DNA of 33,017 nt from Caloramator quimbayensis (GTDB lineage: Bacteria; Bacillota; Clostridia; Clostridiales; Caloramatoraceae). The stretch lies in the NCBI RefSeq assembly GCF_900167605.1, contig NZ_FUYH01000026.1, positions 1 through 33,017 of the forward strand. The letters are read 5' to 3'. A program made the translations under genes and the position numbers. Below the pieces are notes generated by a model, which saw nothing but the letters and a program-made list of their open reading frames with translations, was not told where the DNA came from and did no database searches. Each line of letters begins with the position of its first letter. Positions within the stretch are counted from its first letter, which is position 1. Of this stretch, positions 7,805 to 16,806 are shown one piece after another.

Positions 7805-9175
7805 CTAAATAATTCTGCTCTCTCTTTCGGTTTTTACTATATTTGCTGCTATTTCATGAGCTCTATTTCTTACTTCTTCTTCATTAACAGATACTAAATG
7901 CCCATCTTTTACAACTATTTTGCCGTTTACAATAGTCATTTTAACAAGGCTTGAATTCCCGCAGGTAACTATTCCAACAGCTACATTATGGCATCCTGCA
8001 TAGGCTATATCATTCAAATCTAAAAGTATTATGTCTGCCGCCTTGCCGATTGATAATTCACCTATGTCATCACGTCCTAAAACCTTAGCTCCTCCCCTTG
8101 TTGCCATCTTTAAAACATCGTAGGCGCAAAGCCCGTCAGTTCCATACTTTAAATGATTAAGAAGGTATGCCCTTCTAACCTCTTCCCACATATTAGAGCC
8201 GTCATTTGAAGCACTTCCGTCAACGGCTATACCAACATTAACCCCTGCTTTTACAAGCTCGCTTGTTCTGCATATTCCGCTGCTGAGTTTCATGTTAGAA
8301 GAGGGGCAGTGGGCAACTCCGCTTCCTTTTAAAAGCTTTATTTCATCATCATTTACATGTATTACATGGGCAAACCATACATCCTCACCAAGCCAGCCTA
8401 TGCTCTCCATAAGCTCAACAGGCCTTTTCCCGTATATTTCGATGCAGTATTTTTCCTCATCTAAAGTTTCCGCAAGATGAGTATGAAGCATTACCTTCTT
8501 TTTTCTTGCAATATCCCTGCACTTTTCCATAAGGGATAAAGTTACAGAAAAAGGCGAGCATGGGGATAGGGCTATCCTGTTCATTGCAAATTTTTTGTCA
8601 TCATGATATTTATCTATAACTCTCTCGCAGTCTAAGAGTATTTCCTCCTCATCCTGTACGACGCAGTCTGGCGGAAGACCTCCCTTGCTTTTGCCTCTCG
8701 ACATAGAACCTCTTGTTGCATGAAAACGTATACCTATATCCCTTGAAGCTTTTATCTGTTCGTCTATTAGATAGGGACTCTTTCCCTTTGGAAAAACATA
8801 GTGGTGATCCATAGTAGTTGTGCATCCAGTTTTTAAAAGCTCACTAAATCCAATCATAGCCCCAAAGTATACAGATTCGCTGTCTATATGCTTCCAGAAC
8901 TCATAAAGTCCTACAAGCCAAGGAAAAAGAGGCTTTTCCTGAACCTCATCAATTCCTCTGAAAAGAGTTTGATAAAGATGATGATGGGTGTTTACAAAGC
9001 CAGGAAGAGCAACTAAATCTTTGCAGTCAATAATTTGACAGCCTTCATATTCAATGTTTTTTTCTATTCTTACAATTTCATTGTCTTTTATAAGTATGTC
9101 AAAACCATCAAATATATTGTCATTATCATCAAAGGTTAAAACCTTTGATATGTTTTTTAAAAGAAGATATCCCAT
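7805..9175 (-). CDS. Zinc amidohydrolase, probable 8-oxoguanine deaminase
   Basis: The 456-residue protein belongs to the guanine/8-oxoguanine deaminase and AtzB-like branch of the amidohydrolase superfamily. The metal-binding HHH is at residues 64-66 in NTHHHLYQTLFRG. It is followed by TTTMDHHYVFPKG, HTHLAETLDEEKYC, a later metal-site histidine in FAHVIHVNDDE, HCPSSNMKLSSG, and the catalytic aspartate in VDGSASND. The NTHHHLYQ entry and the DHHY segment are what I recall for 8-oxoguanine deaminases, which make urate and ammonia. Guanine or another aminopurine is the alternative. It is the last gene of the operon, 12 bases after ygeW, with AAGGTGG before the ATG. It would feed an aminopurine into the oxidative part of the pathway. 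Confidence 0.7.
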   Translation of the reverse strand: MGYLLLKNISKVLTFDDNDNIFDGFDILIKDNEIVRIEKNIEYEGCQIIDCKDLVALPGFVNTHHHLYQTLFRGIDEVQEKPLFPWLVGLYEFWKHIDSESVYFGAMIGFSELLKTGCTTTMDHHYVFPKGKSPYLIDEQIKASRDIGIRFHATRGSMSRGKSKGGLPPDCVVQDEEEILLDCERVIDKYHDDKKFAMNRIALSPCSPFSVTLSLMEKCRDIARKKKVMLHTHLAETLDEEKYCIEIYGKRPVELMESIGWLGEDVWFAHVIHVNDDEIKLLKGSGVAHCPSSNMKLSSGICRTSELVKAGVNVGIAVDGSASNDGSNMWEEVRRAYLLNHLKYGTDGLCAYDVLKMATRGGAKVLGRDDIGELSIGKAADIILLDLNDIAYAGCHNVAVGIVTCGNSSLVKMTIVNGKIVVKDGHLVSVNEEEVRNRAHEIAANIVKTERESRII

Positions 9176-9187
9176 ATAAATCCCACC

Positions 9188-10171
9188 TTATTTTCCTCCC
9201 ATAAGGAGAGTCATAACCGCCTTTGCAGTATGAAGCCTGTTTTCAGCCTCATCATAAACAACTGAATGAGGTCCATCGATTACGCTGTCTTCAACCTCAT
9301 TGTTTCTGTCTGCTGGAAGAGCATGCATATATATTGAATCCTTGCTTGTAAGCCTCATCATATCCTCAGTACACTTCCAGTGTTTATTAGATTCAAGAAG
9401 ATTGTCAACAACGTCTTTGCTTGGATTTGTTACCCAGCTTCCCCAGTTCTTTGGTATTACAACATCTGCATCCCTGTATGCTTCTTCCATGTCATGAGTA
9501 ATCTTAACGCTTCCCTTATACTGCTCTGCATATTTTTTAGCCTTTTCAATAACCCAGTCAGGAAGCTCGTACCCTTTAGGATAAGCAAGAGTTACATCCA
9601 TACCAAACCTTGGGAACAAGAGAACCTGTGATACTGGAACCGATATAGGTTTTTTATGGCTTGTTGCATAGGCCCAAATTATTGAAACCTTAAGTTTGTT
9701 TGTATCTTTGAATTTTTCTTTTATTGTCATGATATCAGCAAGAGCCTGCATAGGATGGTAAAGATCACACTGAAGGTTCATTATTGGAACACTGGAGTAT
9801 TTTGCCATTTCCATTAAATACTTATTTCCAATTCCCCAGAAACAGTTTCTGCATGCTATTCCATGTCCAAATCTTGATAGTATTACTCCAGTATCCTTTG
9901 CGCTTTCACCGTGGGATATCTGCATTGTACTTGTATCAAGATAGTTAGCATGCCCGCCAAGCTGGGCAATTCCCGCTTCCATTGAATTTCTTGTTCTTGT
10001 TGATTGTTCAAAGAACATTAAGAATATAGTCTTGTGAAGAAGGTAGGGCGTGTCGATTCCCATAGCGAATTTTCTCTTTAAGTCGAAGGATACATCGAGC
10101 ATAGTTTCGATTTCTTCGTTAGTGTAGTCCTGAAGAGTTATAAAGTGTCTTCCTCTAAATAATGTTTGCAT
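9188..10171 (-). CDS. ygeW: YgeW-like carbamoyltransferase
   Basis: The 327-residue protein has the carbamoyl-phosphate-binding STRTRNS (57-63), YHPMQALADI, and MHALPADR near residue 290. The stretches IWAYATSHKKPISVP and RFGMDVTLAYPKGYEL closely recall the YgeW family, marked by a proline-rich knotted loop and by residence in SDMH/purine clusters. E. coli YgeW is longer (about 396 residues), so this is a compact relative. Acting in the phosphorolytic direction, it would take a ureido compound from the opened ring, probably a ureido- or diureidopropionate, and release carbamoyl phosphate for ATP synthesis. No carbamate kinase is in this window. It follows ygeY by 14 bases. Ornithine carbamoyltransferase is unlikely from the loop sequences, but the substrate is inference. 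Confidence 0.75.
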   Translation of the reverse strand: MQTLFRGRHFITLQDYTNEEIETMLDVSFDLKRKFAMGIDTPYLLHKTIFLMFFEQSTRTRNSMEAGIAQLGGHANYLDTSTMQISHGESAKDTGVILSRFGHGIACRNCFWGIGNKYLMEMAKYSSVPIMNLQCDLYHPMQALADIMTIKEKFKDTNKLKVSIIWAYATSHKKPISVPVSQVLLFPRFGMDVTLAYPKGYELPDWVIEKAKKYAEQYKGSVKITHDMEEAYRDADVVIPKNWGSWVTNPSKDVVDNLLESNKHWKCTEDMMRLTSKDSIYMHALPADRNNEVEDSVIDGPHSVVYDEAENRLHTAKAVMTLLMGGK

Positions 10172-10185
10172 AATAAATCCCCCTT

Positions 10186-11403
10186 TTACTTTGCGTAATT
10201 ATTTACATATATTATTGGTATTAGTGCATACATTGCTGCACACTTTACAAGCTCGCTCTTAAAAGTTTTCTCATTAGGTGCATGGGCTTCCTCTTCATGT
10301 CCTGGGCCAAAGCCTATGCAGGGTATGTTATATCTTCCCATTATAGATACGCCGTTTGTAGAGAATGTCCATTTATCAACTATAGGCTCATATTTAAAAA
10401 GCCTTCTATATGAGTCAACAAGAGTCTGACAAACCTCATGCTCCTCAGGAATTACCCAGCTTGGAAAATAACATTCCGTTGGATATATAAGTCCTGTATA
10501 GGATGGCTTATCGTAGCTGTACATTGAAACCTCAGCATTTGCCTCCTTAACTGAAGGAAGATTTCTTATCTGCTGAAGAGCCATCTCAAAGGTTTCACCC
10601 CATGTGAGCCTTCTATCTATTGATATTGTGCATTTATCTGCAACAGCACATCTTGAAGGCGATGAGAAGAAAATCTCTGATACTGTCAAAGAGCCCTTTC
10701 CTAAAAACTCGTCATATCCGAGGTTTTCAGCTAAAGCTTTAAGTTCGTTAATAATTGGAGCCATCTTATATATAGCATTATCCCCTCTTTCAGGTGCTGA
10801 GCCATGGCAGCTTATACCGCTTGTTGTAACTTTAATCTCCATCCTGCCCCTTTGTCCTCTGTATATATTGCAGGATGTAGGCTCTGTACTTACAACAAAC
10901 TCAGGTCTTATCTTATCCTCGTTTATAATATACTGCCAGCAAAGCCCGTCGCAGTCCTCCTCCTGAACTGTACCTGTAACGATTAAAGTATAATCATCAA
11001 GAAGGTCTAAATCCTTAATTATCTTTCCTGCATAAACCATAGCTGCCATTCCGCCCTCTTGGTCGCTTGCTCCCCTTCCTACTATGATTTCCTCATCCTC
11101 ATAGCCCTCATAGGGATTATAGTTCCAAAGGCTTATATCACCTATTCCAACGGTATCTATATGAGCATCCATTGCGATTATGTGCTTGCCATTTCCAATG
11201 TAACCTAAAATATTACCCATAGGATCTATCTGTACCCTGTCAAATCCTACCTTCTCCATCTCCTGCTTTATTCTAAGTATAAGCTCCTTTTCATTACAGC
11301 TCTCACTTGGTATTGCTATCATATCCCTTAAGAATTTACTCATATCGTTTTTATAACCCTCAGCAAGCCTCAATATTTCTTCAGGATTTACTTCTTTTTT
11401 CAT
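10186..11403 (-). CDS. ygeY: YgeY-family M20 metallohydrolase
   Basis: The 405-residue protein is of the M20/ArgE/DapE metallopeptidase type. The first metal ligand and catalytic aspartate are in MDAHIDTVG (His81, Asp83), followed by RGASDQEGG, the catalytic QEEDCDG, the STEPT segment, and a dimerisation-domain histidine in [13 protein letters not shown]. The length matches the YgeY family (about 400 residues), a defined marker of selenium-dependent Mo hydroxylase neighbourhoods. In this operon it probably hydrolyses an amide or ureido bond of a ring-opened purine product. It begins one base after the hydantoinase gene ends, so the two are tightly coupled. The substrate is not provable from sequence. 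Confidence 0.85.
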   Translation of the reverse strand: MKKEVNPEEILRLAEGYKNDMSKFLRDMIAIPSESCNEKELILRIKQEMEKVGFDRVQIDPMGNILGYIGNGKHIIAMDAHIDTVGIGDISLWNYNPYEGYEDEEIIVGRGASDQEGGMAAMVYAGKIIKDLDLLDDYTLIVTGTVQEEDCDGLCWQYIINEDKIRPEFVVSTEPTSCNIYRGQRGRMEIKVTTSGISCHGSAPERGDNAIYKMAPIINELKALAENLGYDEFLGKGSLTVSEIFFSSPSRCAVADKCTISIDRRLTWGETFEMALQQIRNLPSVKEANAEVSMYSYDKPSYTGLIYPTECYFPSWVIPEEHEVCQTLVDSYRRLFKYEPIVDKWTFSTNGVSIMGRYNIPCIGFGPGHEEEAHAPNEKTFKSELVKCAAMYALIPIIYVNNYAK

Positions 11404-11404
11404 T

Positions 11405-12787
11405 CTAACACCCCTTTTTATTTAAATTACCTAATCTTTTTAAGTACTGTCCTCTTCCTCTTTCACCAATAAATTCATTATCCTTTACTATAACCTCTCC
11501 CCTTGAGAGGGTTAATACAGGATATCCCTTTAGTTTTAACCCTTCATAGGCAGTATAATCGCATCTGCTGTGTAGCATATCTTTGCTTAAGACTGTTTCT
11601 TTCTCAGTATCTATTATTACAAGATCCCCATCGCTGCCTATACTTATAGTTCCTTTTTTAGGATAAAGCCCGAAAATCTTTGCAGGGTTTGTGCAGCAAA
11701 CCTCAATAAACTTAGATAGGGAAATCCTCCCTTTCATAACCCCTTCAGAAAACATAAGGGGTATTCTCTCCTCAACCCCTCCGATTCCATTGGGGCATTT
11801 GGTGAAATCATCCTTTCCATAATTCTTATATTGTAAAGAGAAGGGGCAGTGGTCCGTTGCAACAGCATCAATAAGCCCTTGCCTTATTCCCTCCCAAAGA
11901 AACTGCTGATTATTTTTATCTCTAAGGGGAGGACTTAATATATATTTAATTCCATCCTCATTAAGGTATTTATCCTCGCTTAAAAGGAGATATTGGGGGC
12001 ATGTTTCAGCAAAAATATTTTGCCCGCTTTGTTTTACTTTTTTTACCCTTTCAAGTGCCTTTAAGGTTGAAAGATGGACAATATATATATTAGGATTTTG
12101 TGCCATATCGCAAATATCTATTATCCTTCCAACAGCCTCAGCCTCACATAAATCTGGGCGGCTTTTAGAATGATATATAGGCTCCCTTTTCCCTTCATTT
12201 ATAAATTCTTTCTTTAAGTAATTTATAATGCTGTCGTTTTCACAGTGAATACAAAGAATGCCTCCTAAACCTTTCAGCCTTTCCATAAGCCTTAATACAT
12301 CGCCGTCTTCAATTTTAAAATCGTAGGTTAAATATATTTTAAAGCTGCTTATTCCCTCATCCCTTATCATAATCTCAAGCTCATTTAATATATCATCGTC
12401 AATATGCTGTATTACGCCATGAAATCCATAATCTATTACTGAATCCTTTGCATATTCATGATATACCCTTGCCTGATGGAAAAGGCTGCAGCCCTTAGGG
12501 CCAAAGCCCATATGGTCTACAATAGTTGTTGTTCCTCCGCAGGCAGCAGCAACAGTTCCGCTGTAAAAATCATCCTCTGCAATAAAATTTCCTGCATGGA
12601 GATTAAAATGAGTATGAACATCTACTCCACCAGGGATTATAAGCTTCCCCTTTGCCTCAACTAAATTCTCACAGTCGTCCTTTAAATCCTTTCCTATTTT
12701 TTTTATTATTCCATCTTCAATATATATATCACCCTCATAGATTCCTCTTTCATCTGCAATTTTGCCGTTTTTTATCAGGGTTCTCAT
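11405..12787 (-). CDS. hyuA: D-hydantoinase / dihydropyrimidinase-type amidohydrolase
   Basis: The 460-residue cyclic amidohydrolase has the metal-binding pair in DVHTHFN (His58, His60) and the carbamylated lysine in [11 protein letters not shown] (Lys150). Further metal-site histidines are in IHCENDS and VHLSTL, and the catalytic aspartate is in VATDHCPFS. Length and motif order fit HyuA/dihydropyrimidinase. Such enzymes open saturated five- or six-membered cyclic ureides, so here it is placed to open a reduced purine-derived ring before YgeY and YgeW remove the ureido groups. It is in mid-operon, between the FAD subunit (11-base gap) and ygeY. The true substrate is unknown; hydantoin, dihydrouracil and reduced dioxopurine rings are all chemically plausible. 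Confidence 0.85.
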   Translation of the reverse strand: MRTLIKNGKIADERGIYEGDIYIEDGIIKKIGKDLKDDCENLVEAKGKLIIPGGVDVHTHFNLHAGNFIAEDDFYSGTVAAACGGTTTIVDHMGFGPKGCSLFHQARVYHEYAKDSVIDYGFHGVIQHIDDDILNELEIMIRDEGISSFKIYLTYDFKIEDGDVLRLMERLKGLGGILCIHCENDSIINYLKKEFINEGKREPIYHSKSRPDLCEAEAVGRIIDICDMAQNPNIYIVHLSTLKALERVKKVKQSGQNIFAETCPQYLLLSEDKYLNEDGIKYILSPPLRDKNNQQFLWEGIRQGLIDAVATDHCPFSLQYKNYGKDDFTKCPNGIGGVEERIPLMFSEGVMKGRISLSKFIEVCCTNPAKIFGLYPKKGTISIGSDGDLVIIDTEKETVLSKDMLHSRCDYTAYEGLKLKGYPVLTLSRGEVIVKDNEFIGERGRGQYLKRLGNLNKKGC

Positions 12788-12798
12788 AAACTCACCGC

Positions 12799-13626
12799 CT
12801 AAAGCTTTAAAAGAAAGTTTGATAGAAGGCTTAAGGCAACTTCCTTTCTATAATATGCCGTTGACCTTTGATCATCTATGGGGGTTATAATGCTGCTGTA
12901 CATATCTATTATTTCAGGGATTTTTATATCTTTACCAATTTCAATTATTTTATTTTCATAATCCCTGCATCTTACAACCGTTGGCCCTACCGCCCCAAAG
13001 GATAGCCTTATATCTTCTAAAATACCGTCTTTTTTCTTAGCAAGCCCTGTAAAGGAGAGCTTTGAGAGGGCTGTTGATTTCCTTGTTCCAACCTTTCTAA
13101 ATTCCCATATATCATATTCCTTCAAAGGTATTTTTATCTTAGTTAAAATCTCATGCTTTTTAATATCCTTTTTTCTCGGTCCTTTTATAAAATCTCCAAT
13201 ATATACTTCTCTGCTCCCCTCAATACTCTCTAAAACGAGTGTTGCTTGGGCTGCATAAAGATATGGAAGGGTATCCCCTGCAGGGGAGGCATTGCAAATA
13301 TTCCCTCCTATAGTTGCTATATTCCTAATTGAAGGAGATGCCATAGATTTTGCAGCCTCCCTTAAAGCCTCTGGAATTAAATTGTTCTTCTCTACGCTGC
13401 AAAGGGTAGTCATAGAGCCTATTTCAATATAATTACTATCAGAGCTAATATCCTTTAACTCTTCTATTGAAGATAGGAAAAGAACCTTCTTATCAGAGTT
13501 TTTGTCATCAAAATATATTTTTCTATTAACCATAAGGTCCGTTCCGCCTGCAAATAATATACAGTCCTCATTTTTTATAATCTGTAAAGCCTCTTCTAAT
13601 CTTTTGGGTTTATAGGATTTTACCAT
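12799..13626 (-). CDS. Molybdenum hydroxylase, FAD-binding medium subunit (set 2)
   Basis: The 275-residue protein has the CO-dehydrogenase-type FAD motifs AGGTDLMV (about 26-33) and NIATIGGNICNASPAGD (about 101-117), and a C-terminal domain with the usual STAYYRKEVALSLL end. It passes electrons from the molybdenum site, via the 2Fe-2S subunit, to its acceptor. It starts inside the end of the preceding 2Fe-2S gene (7-base overlap), and together with that gene and the 714-residue Mo subunit makes one complete three-subunit hydroxylase. The canonical FAD motif is intact here, unlike the partner in set 1. Confidence 0.9.
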   Translation of the reverse strand: MVKSYKPKRLEEALQIIKNEDCILFAGGTDLMVNRKIYFDDKNSDKKVLFLSSIEELKDISSDSNYIEIGSMTTLCSVEKNNLIPEALREAAKSMASPSIRNIATIGGNICNASPAGDTLPYLYAAQATLVLESIEGSREVYIGDFIKGPRKKDIKKHEILTKIKIPLKEYDIWEFRKVGTRKSTALSKLSFTGLAKKKDGILEDIRLSFGAVGPTVVRCRDYENKIIEIGKDIKIPEIIDMYSSIITPIDDQRSTAYYRKEVALSLLSNFLLKL

Positions 13627-14096
13627 AGTCCCTCACCCCTTTTGGCTGCCATTTTAACCGCTTCAATTATCATATTATAGCCTGTGCACCTGCAAAGGTT
13701 TCCTGATAATCCTTCTCTTATGTCTTCCTCAGTAGGATTTGGGTTTTTTCTCAAAAGAGCATAGGATGCCATAATCATACCTGGAGTACAAAAGCCGCAT
13801 TGTACAGCCCCTGCATCTATGAAGCTTTCACTTAATATTTCAAAGATTCTGCTTTTTTTAAGGCCTTCTATAGTTAAAACTTCCTTCCCCTCTGCCATTT
13901 GGGCTGGATACAGGCAGGAATTTATAAGCTTCCCATCTATTAAAACAGAGCAGGCACCGCATTCTCCCTTGCCGCACCCTTCTTTTGCTCCCGAAAGATT
14001 AAAATCATCCCTTAAAACGTCAAGAAGCCTTTTTACAGGGCTGCATAAAACCTCCACTTCTTCTCCGTTCAATATAAACTTTATTTTATTTTCCAT
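13620..14096 (-). CDS. Molybdenum hydroxylase, 2Fe-2S small subunit (set 2)
   Basis: The 158-residue protein has two iron-sulfur centres. The plant-ferredoxin-type N-terminal cluster is EGCGKGECGACSVLIDG plus a cysteine in NSCLYPA. The helical C-terminal cluster is CGFCTPGM with NLCRCTGY. All eight cysteines are present. It relays electrons between the molybdenum site and FAD. It overlaps the end of the upstream Mo subunit gene by 11 bases and the next gene by 7, indicating translational coupling. GGAGGTG lies before the ATG. Confidence 0.95.
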   Translation of the reverse strand: MENKIKFILNGEEVEVLCSPVKRLLDVLRDDFNLSGAKEGCGKGECGACSVLIDGKLINSCLYPAQMAEGKEVLTIEGLKKSRIFEILSESFIDAGAVQCGFCTPGMIMASYALLRKNPNPTEEDIREGLSGNLCRCTGYNMIIEAVKMAAKRGEGLW

Positions 14097-16230
14097 GCCT
14101 TAACACCTCCAAAATATTCTCAGGCCTTACAGGTATATTACTAATTTCAAGGCCAAGGGCATCTTCAACTGACAGGGCGTAGGCTGGAGGTGAACCTACA
14201 AAAGTCAATTCTCCAAGAGCCTTTGCACCGTATGGACCGTATTTGAAGGGTTCGCATAAAAGTTCGCTGTAAATATAAGGAACATCCTTTGAAGTTGGAA
14301 TAATGTAATCAGAGCTCGTCCTTTGAAGAAATCTCCCCTCCTTATTTTCCATAACCTCAATACCCGCATATCCAAGCCCCTGAACTATTCCTCCATCTAT
14401 TTGTCCCTTTACGATTCTCTCATCTATTGCCTGTCCTATATCATACACCGCATATACATTTTTTATCGTACTCTCATAGGTTATAGAATCAACTTCAACC
14501 TCAACAACATTAACCCCAAAGGAATAGGAAGTGTAGGCATCGCCTTTAAATTTATCCCCGTCCCACTCATAACCTTCAGGATATTTATAATCTGCTTCAA
14601 CTATTAAGGTTTCATTTTCATTCCATCTATTTTTTAACTCCTCTGCAGCCTCCCTTAAAAGCTCACCTACTACAACAGTAGTTCTTGATGCAACGGTAGG
14701 TCCTGAATCCGGAACTCTATCAGTATCGGGGTTTTCAAATATGACCTTCTCTATTGGAATATTTAGAGTATAGGCAACTATTTTTCTCGATGTTGTCATA
14801 GCGCCCTGTCCCATCTCTACATTAGAAATCAGTATTTCAACGGTTTCATCGATTTTCTTTAAAAGCTTTACCTTTGCCTTTATATGATCTCTCTCACCGC
14901 TTCCAGTAAAGCCTCCCCCGTGGAAGAAAAGACTCATTCCAATGCCTTTTAATTTTCCCTCTTTCCTTTCTTCTTTAAACCTCGATTTTTTTTCATTATA
15001 GGAGGACATTATTTCTGCCCTTTTAATCATTTCCTTAAGCTTTATTTCATCTCTGAAGGTTCCTCCCGTTGAGGACTTATCTCCTCTTTTTATAAGATTA
15101 TTAATCTTAAAATCTAAGGGATTAAGATTAAATTTCTTTGCTATGTGCTCCATATGAATTTCAATTGCAAAAAACGCCTGGGGAGCCCCAAATCCTCTGA
15201 AAGCCCCGCTTATAGCCTTGTTTGTAGCAACTGCTCTGCCCTTTACATATAGATTTTCTATATTATAAACGCCGCTTATTGCAAACATAGCCCTTTGAAG
15301 TACGACCTCAGATAAACTTGCATAGGCACCTCCATCGAGGATTATATCAGCTTCCATTCCTATAACTTTGAAATTATCATCAAGGTAACTTTTTAGTTTT
15401 ATTTTTGAAGGATGCCTTTTTGTTGTAAATTCTATATCCTCATCCCTGTCATAAACTATTTTTACAGGCCTTTTGCATTTTATAGAAGCTGCTGCCGCCT
15501 GTGCTGCAATTAATGAGGGATAATCCTCCTTCCCTCCAAAACCTCCACCTGTTGTAAGCTGTACAACCCTTATTTTGTCGCTATCAGCTTTAAAGAAGTC
15601 TAAAAGTGCATTTTTTATATAATAGGGACACTGCATCGAGCCGTATATAGTTATTTTTCCATCCTTAAAATCTGCAATTATGCCCTGAGTCTCTAAATAG
15701 AACTGTTCCTGATACCCCGTTTCATATTCTCCTTCATAAACATAGGAAGCTCTATTTTTAACCTCATTAATGTCTCCCTTTTCAACTACATAATCTGCAA
15801 AAAGATTGTTATCACCATATATAGGCTCCTTAGTATTAAGTCCTTCCTCAAGGGTTAATATCGGCTGTATATTTTCATATTCAACTTCTATTTTTGACAG
15901 TATATTATCTATAATTTCCTTATCTTCTCCTACAACTAAGGCTATAGGTTCTCCAACATAGTTTACAACATCCTGTGCAAATACGCTCATATCGCTTTTT
16001 AATATTTTAAGTTTATTAGGCTTTGGAACATCATCCTTATCAACGATATAATATCCTTCGGGAAGAGAGGGATATTTTATTGATTTTATTTTTCCTCTTG
16101 CGATTTTAGACCTTAAGGTTTTACCATAGAGCATATTTTCAAATTTTACATCACAGGTGTATTTAGCCTCACCTGAAATTTTTGCTATTGCATCATCTCT
16201 TCTTATTGACAATGCTATATCCCTTCCCAT
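14086..16230 (-). CDS. Molybdenum hydroxylase, molybdopterin-binding large subunit (set 2)
   Basis: The 714-residue protein starts with the RRDDAIAKISGEAKYTCD segment typical of the family. It has GGGFGGKED (cofactor loop near residue 230), SGAFRGFGAPQ with the substrate-site arginine, the cofactor-binding VEMGQGAMT, and C-terminal YGPYGAKALGELTFVGSPPA with the catalytic glutamate in GEL. It looks like an unfused counterpart of the molybdenum domain of SDMH xanthine dehydrogenases such as XdhD; that parallel is from memory. The likely reaction is hydroxylation of a purine ring carbon. Selenium would be a labile ligand of molybdenum, so no in-frame UGA is expected, and none is needed. It follows mocA by 17 bases with GGGGGTG before the ATG. 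Confidence 0.9.
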   Translation of the reverse strand: MGRDIALSIRRDDAIAKISGEAKYTCDVKFENMLYGKTLRSKIARGKIKSIKYPSLPEGYYIVDKDDVPKPNKLKILKSDMSVFAQDVVNYVGEPIALVVGEDKEIIDNILSKIEVEYENIQPILTLEEGLNTKEPIYGDNNLFADYVVEKGDINEVKNRASYVYEGEYETGYQEQFYLETQGIIADFKDGKITIYGSMQCPYYIKNALLDFFKADSDKIRVVQLTTGGGFGGKEDYPSLIAAQAAAASIKCKRPVKIVYDRDEDIEFTTKRHPSKIKLKSYLDDNFKVIGMEADIILDGGAYASLSEVVLQRAMFAISGVYNIENLYVKGRAVATNKAISGAFRGFGAPQAFFAIEIHMEHIAKKFNLNPLDFKINNLIKRGDKSSTGGTFRDEIKLKEMIKRAEIMSSYNEKKSRFKEERKEGKLKGIGMSLFFHGGGFTGSGERDHIKAKVKLLKKIDETVEILISNVEMGQGAMTTSRKIVAYTLNIPIEKVIFENPDTDRVPDSGPTVASRTTVVVGELLREAAEELKNRWNENETLIVEADYKYPEGYEWDGDKFKGDAYTSYSFGVNVVEVEVDSITYESTIKNVYAVYDIGQAIDERIVKGQIDGGIVQGLGYAGIEVMENKEGRFLQRTSSDYIIPTSKDVPYIYSELLCEPFKYGPYGAKALGELTFVGSPPAYALSVEDALGLEISNIPVRPENILEVLRHGK

Positions 16231-16247
16231 AGCTTCACCCCCGAGAT

Positions 16248-16805
16248 TTAATATTTTAATATTTCTTTATAATCCTCCATTGTGTCTACATCCTTTAAAA
16301 TTCCTATACAATCAACGTAAGCATAGGATGGGTTATTATCATTTATAAACTCCCTCAAATTGCTATACTTATTATCATTTATTTTTTCTATTTGACTGCT
16401 TTTAATAAAGATTGGATGCCCCCTTTTTGAATTGTAAACAGGGATTATAATATCCCCCTTTATGCTCAATAGCTTTTCATAAACAAAGCCCTCAATTAAA
16501 GGATAATCCCCTGGAGTTAAGAAAAATCCTTCTCCCTTTACAGTTGAAATTCCTTTTTTTATTGAGGAAAACATTCCTTCCTCATATTTTTCATTGAATA
16601 TAAGCTGAACTTTTTCATATTTTTTTATTACAGGCTCTAAATTTTCTATTTTATATCCTCCTACGACTGTAATCCTTTCAACATAAGGGAGCATTCCATC
16701 TATTACATTTTCAATTATTGTTTTTCCTTTATAATTTAAAGTCATCTTAAATGCATTTGCCCTTTTTGAAAAGCCTGCTGCAAGTATTATTCCTTCAACT
16801 TTCAC
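16248..16805 (-). CDS. mocA: MocA/YgfJ-type molybdenum cofactor nucleotidyltransferase
   Basis: The 185-residue protein is a small MobA-like nucleotidyltransferase: the nucleotide-binding start EGIILAAGFSKRANAFK, the magnesium site near TPGDYPLIEG, and YNSKRGHPIFI. This family (MocA/YgfJ, about 190-200 residues) converts molybdopterin cofactor to its cytosine dinucleotide form for xanthine-dehydrogenase-family enzymes, and one branch is a marker of SDMH clusters. The start is GTG 16805, one base after the upstream large-subunit stop, preceded by AAGGAG. It sits exactly between the two hydroxylase sets and could serve both. Confidence 0.85.
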   Translation of the reverse strand: MKVEGIILAAGFSKRANAFKMTLNYKGKTIIENVIDGMLPYVERITVVGGYKIENLEPVIKKYEKVQLIFNEKYEEGMFSSIKKGISTVKGEGFFLTPGDYPLIEGFVYEKLLSIKGDIIIPVYNSKRGHPIFIKSSQIEKINDNKYSNLREFINDNNPSYAYVDCIGILKDVDTMEDYKEILKY

Positions 16806-16806
16806 T

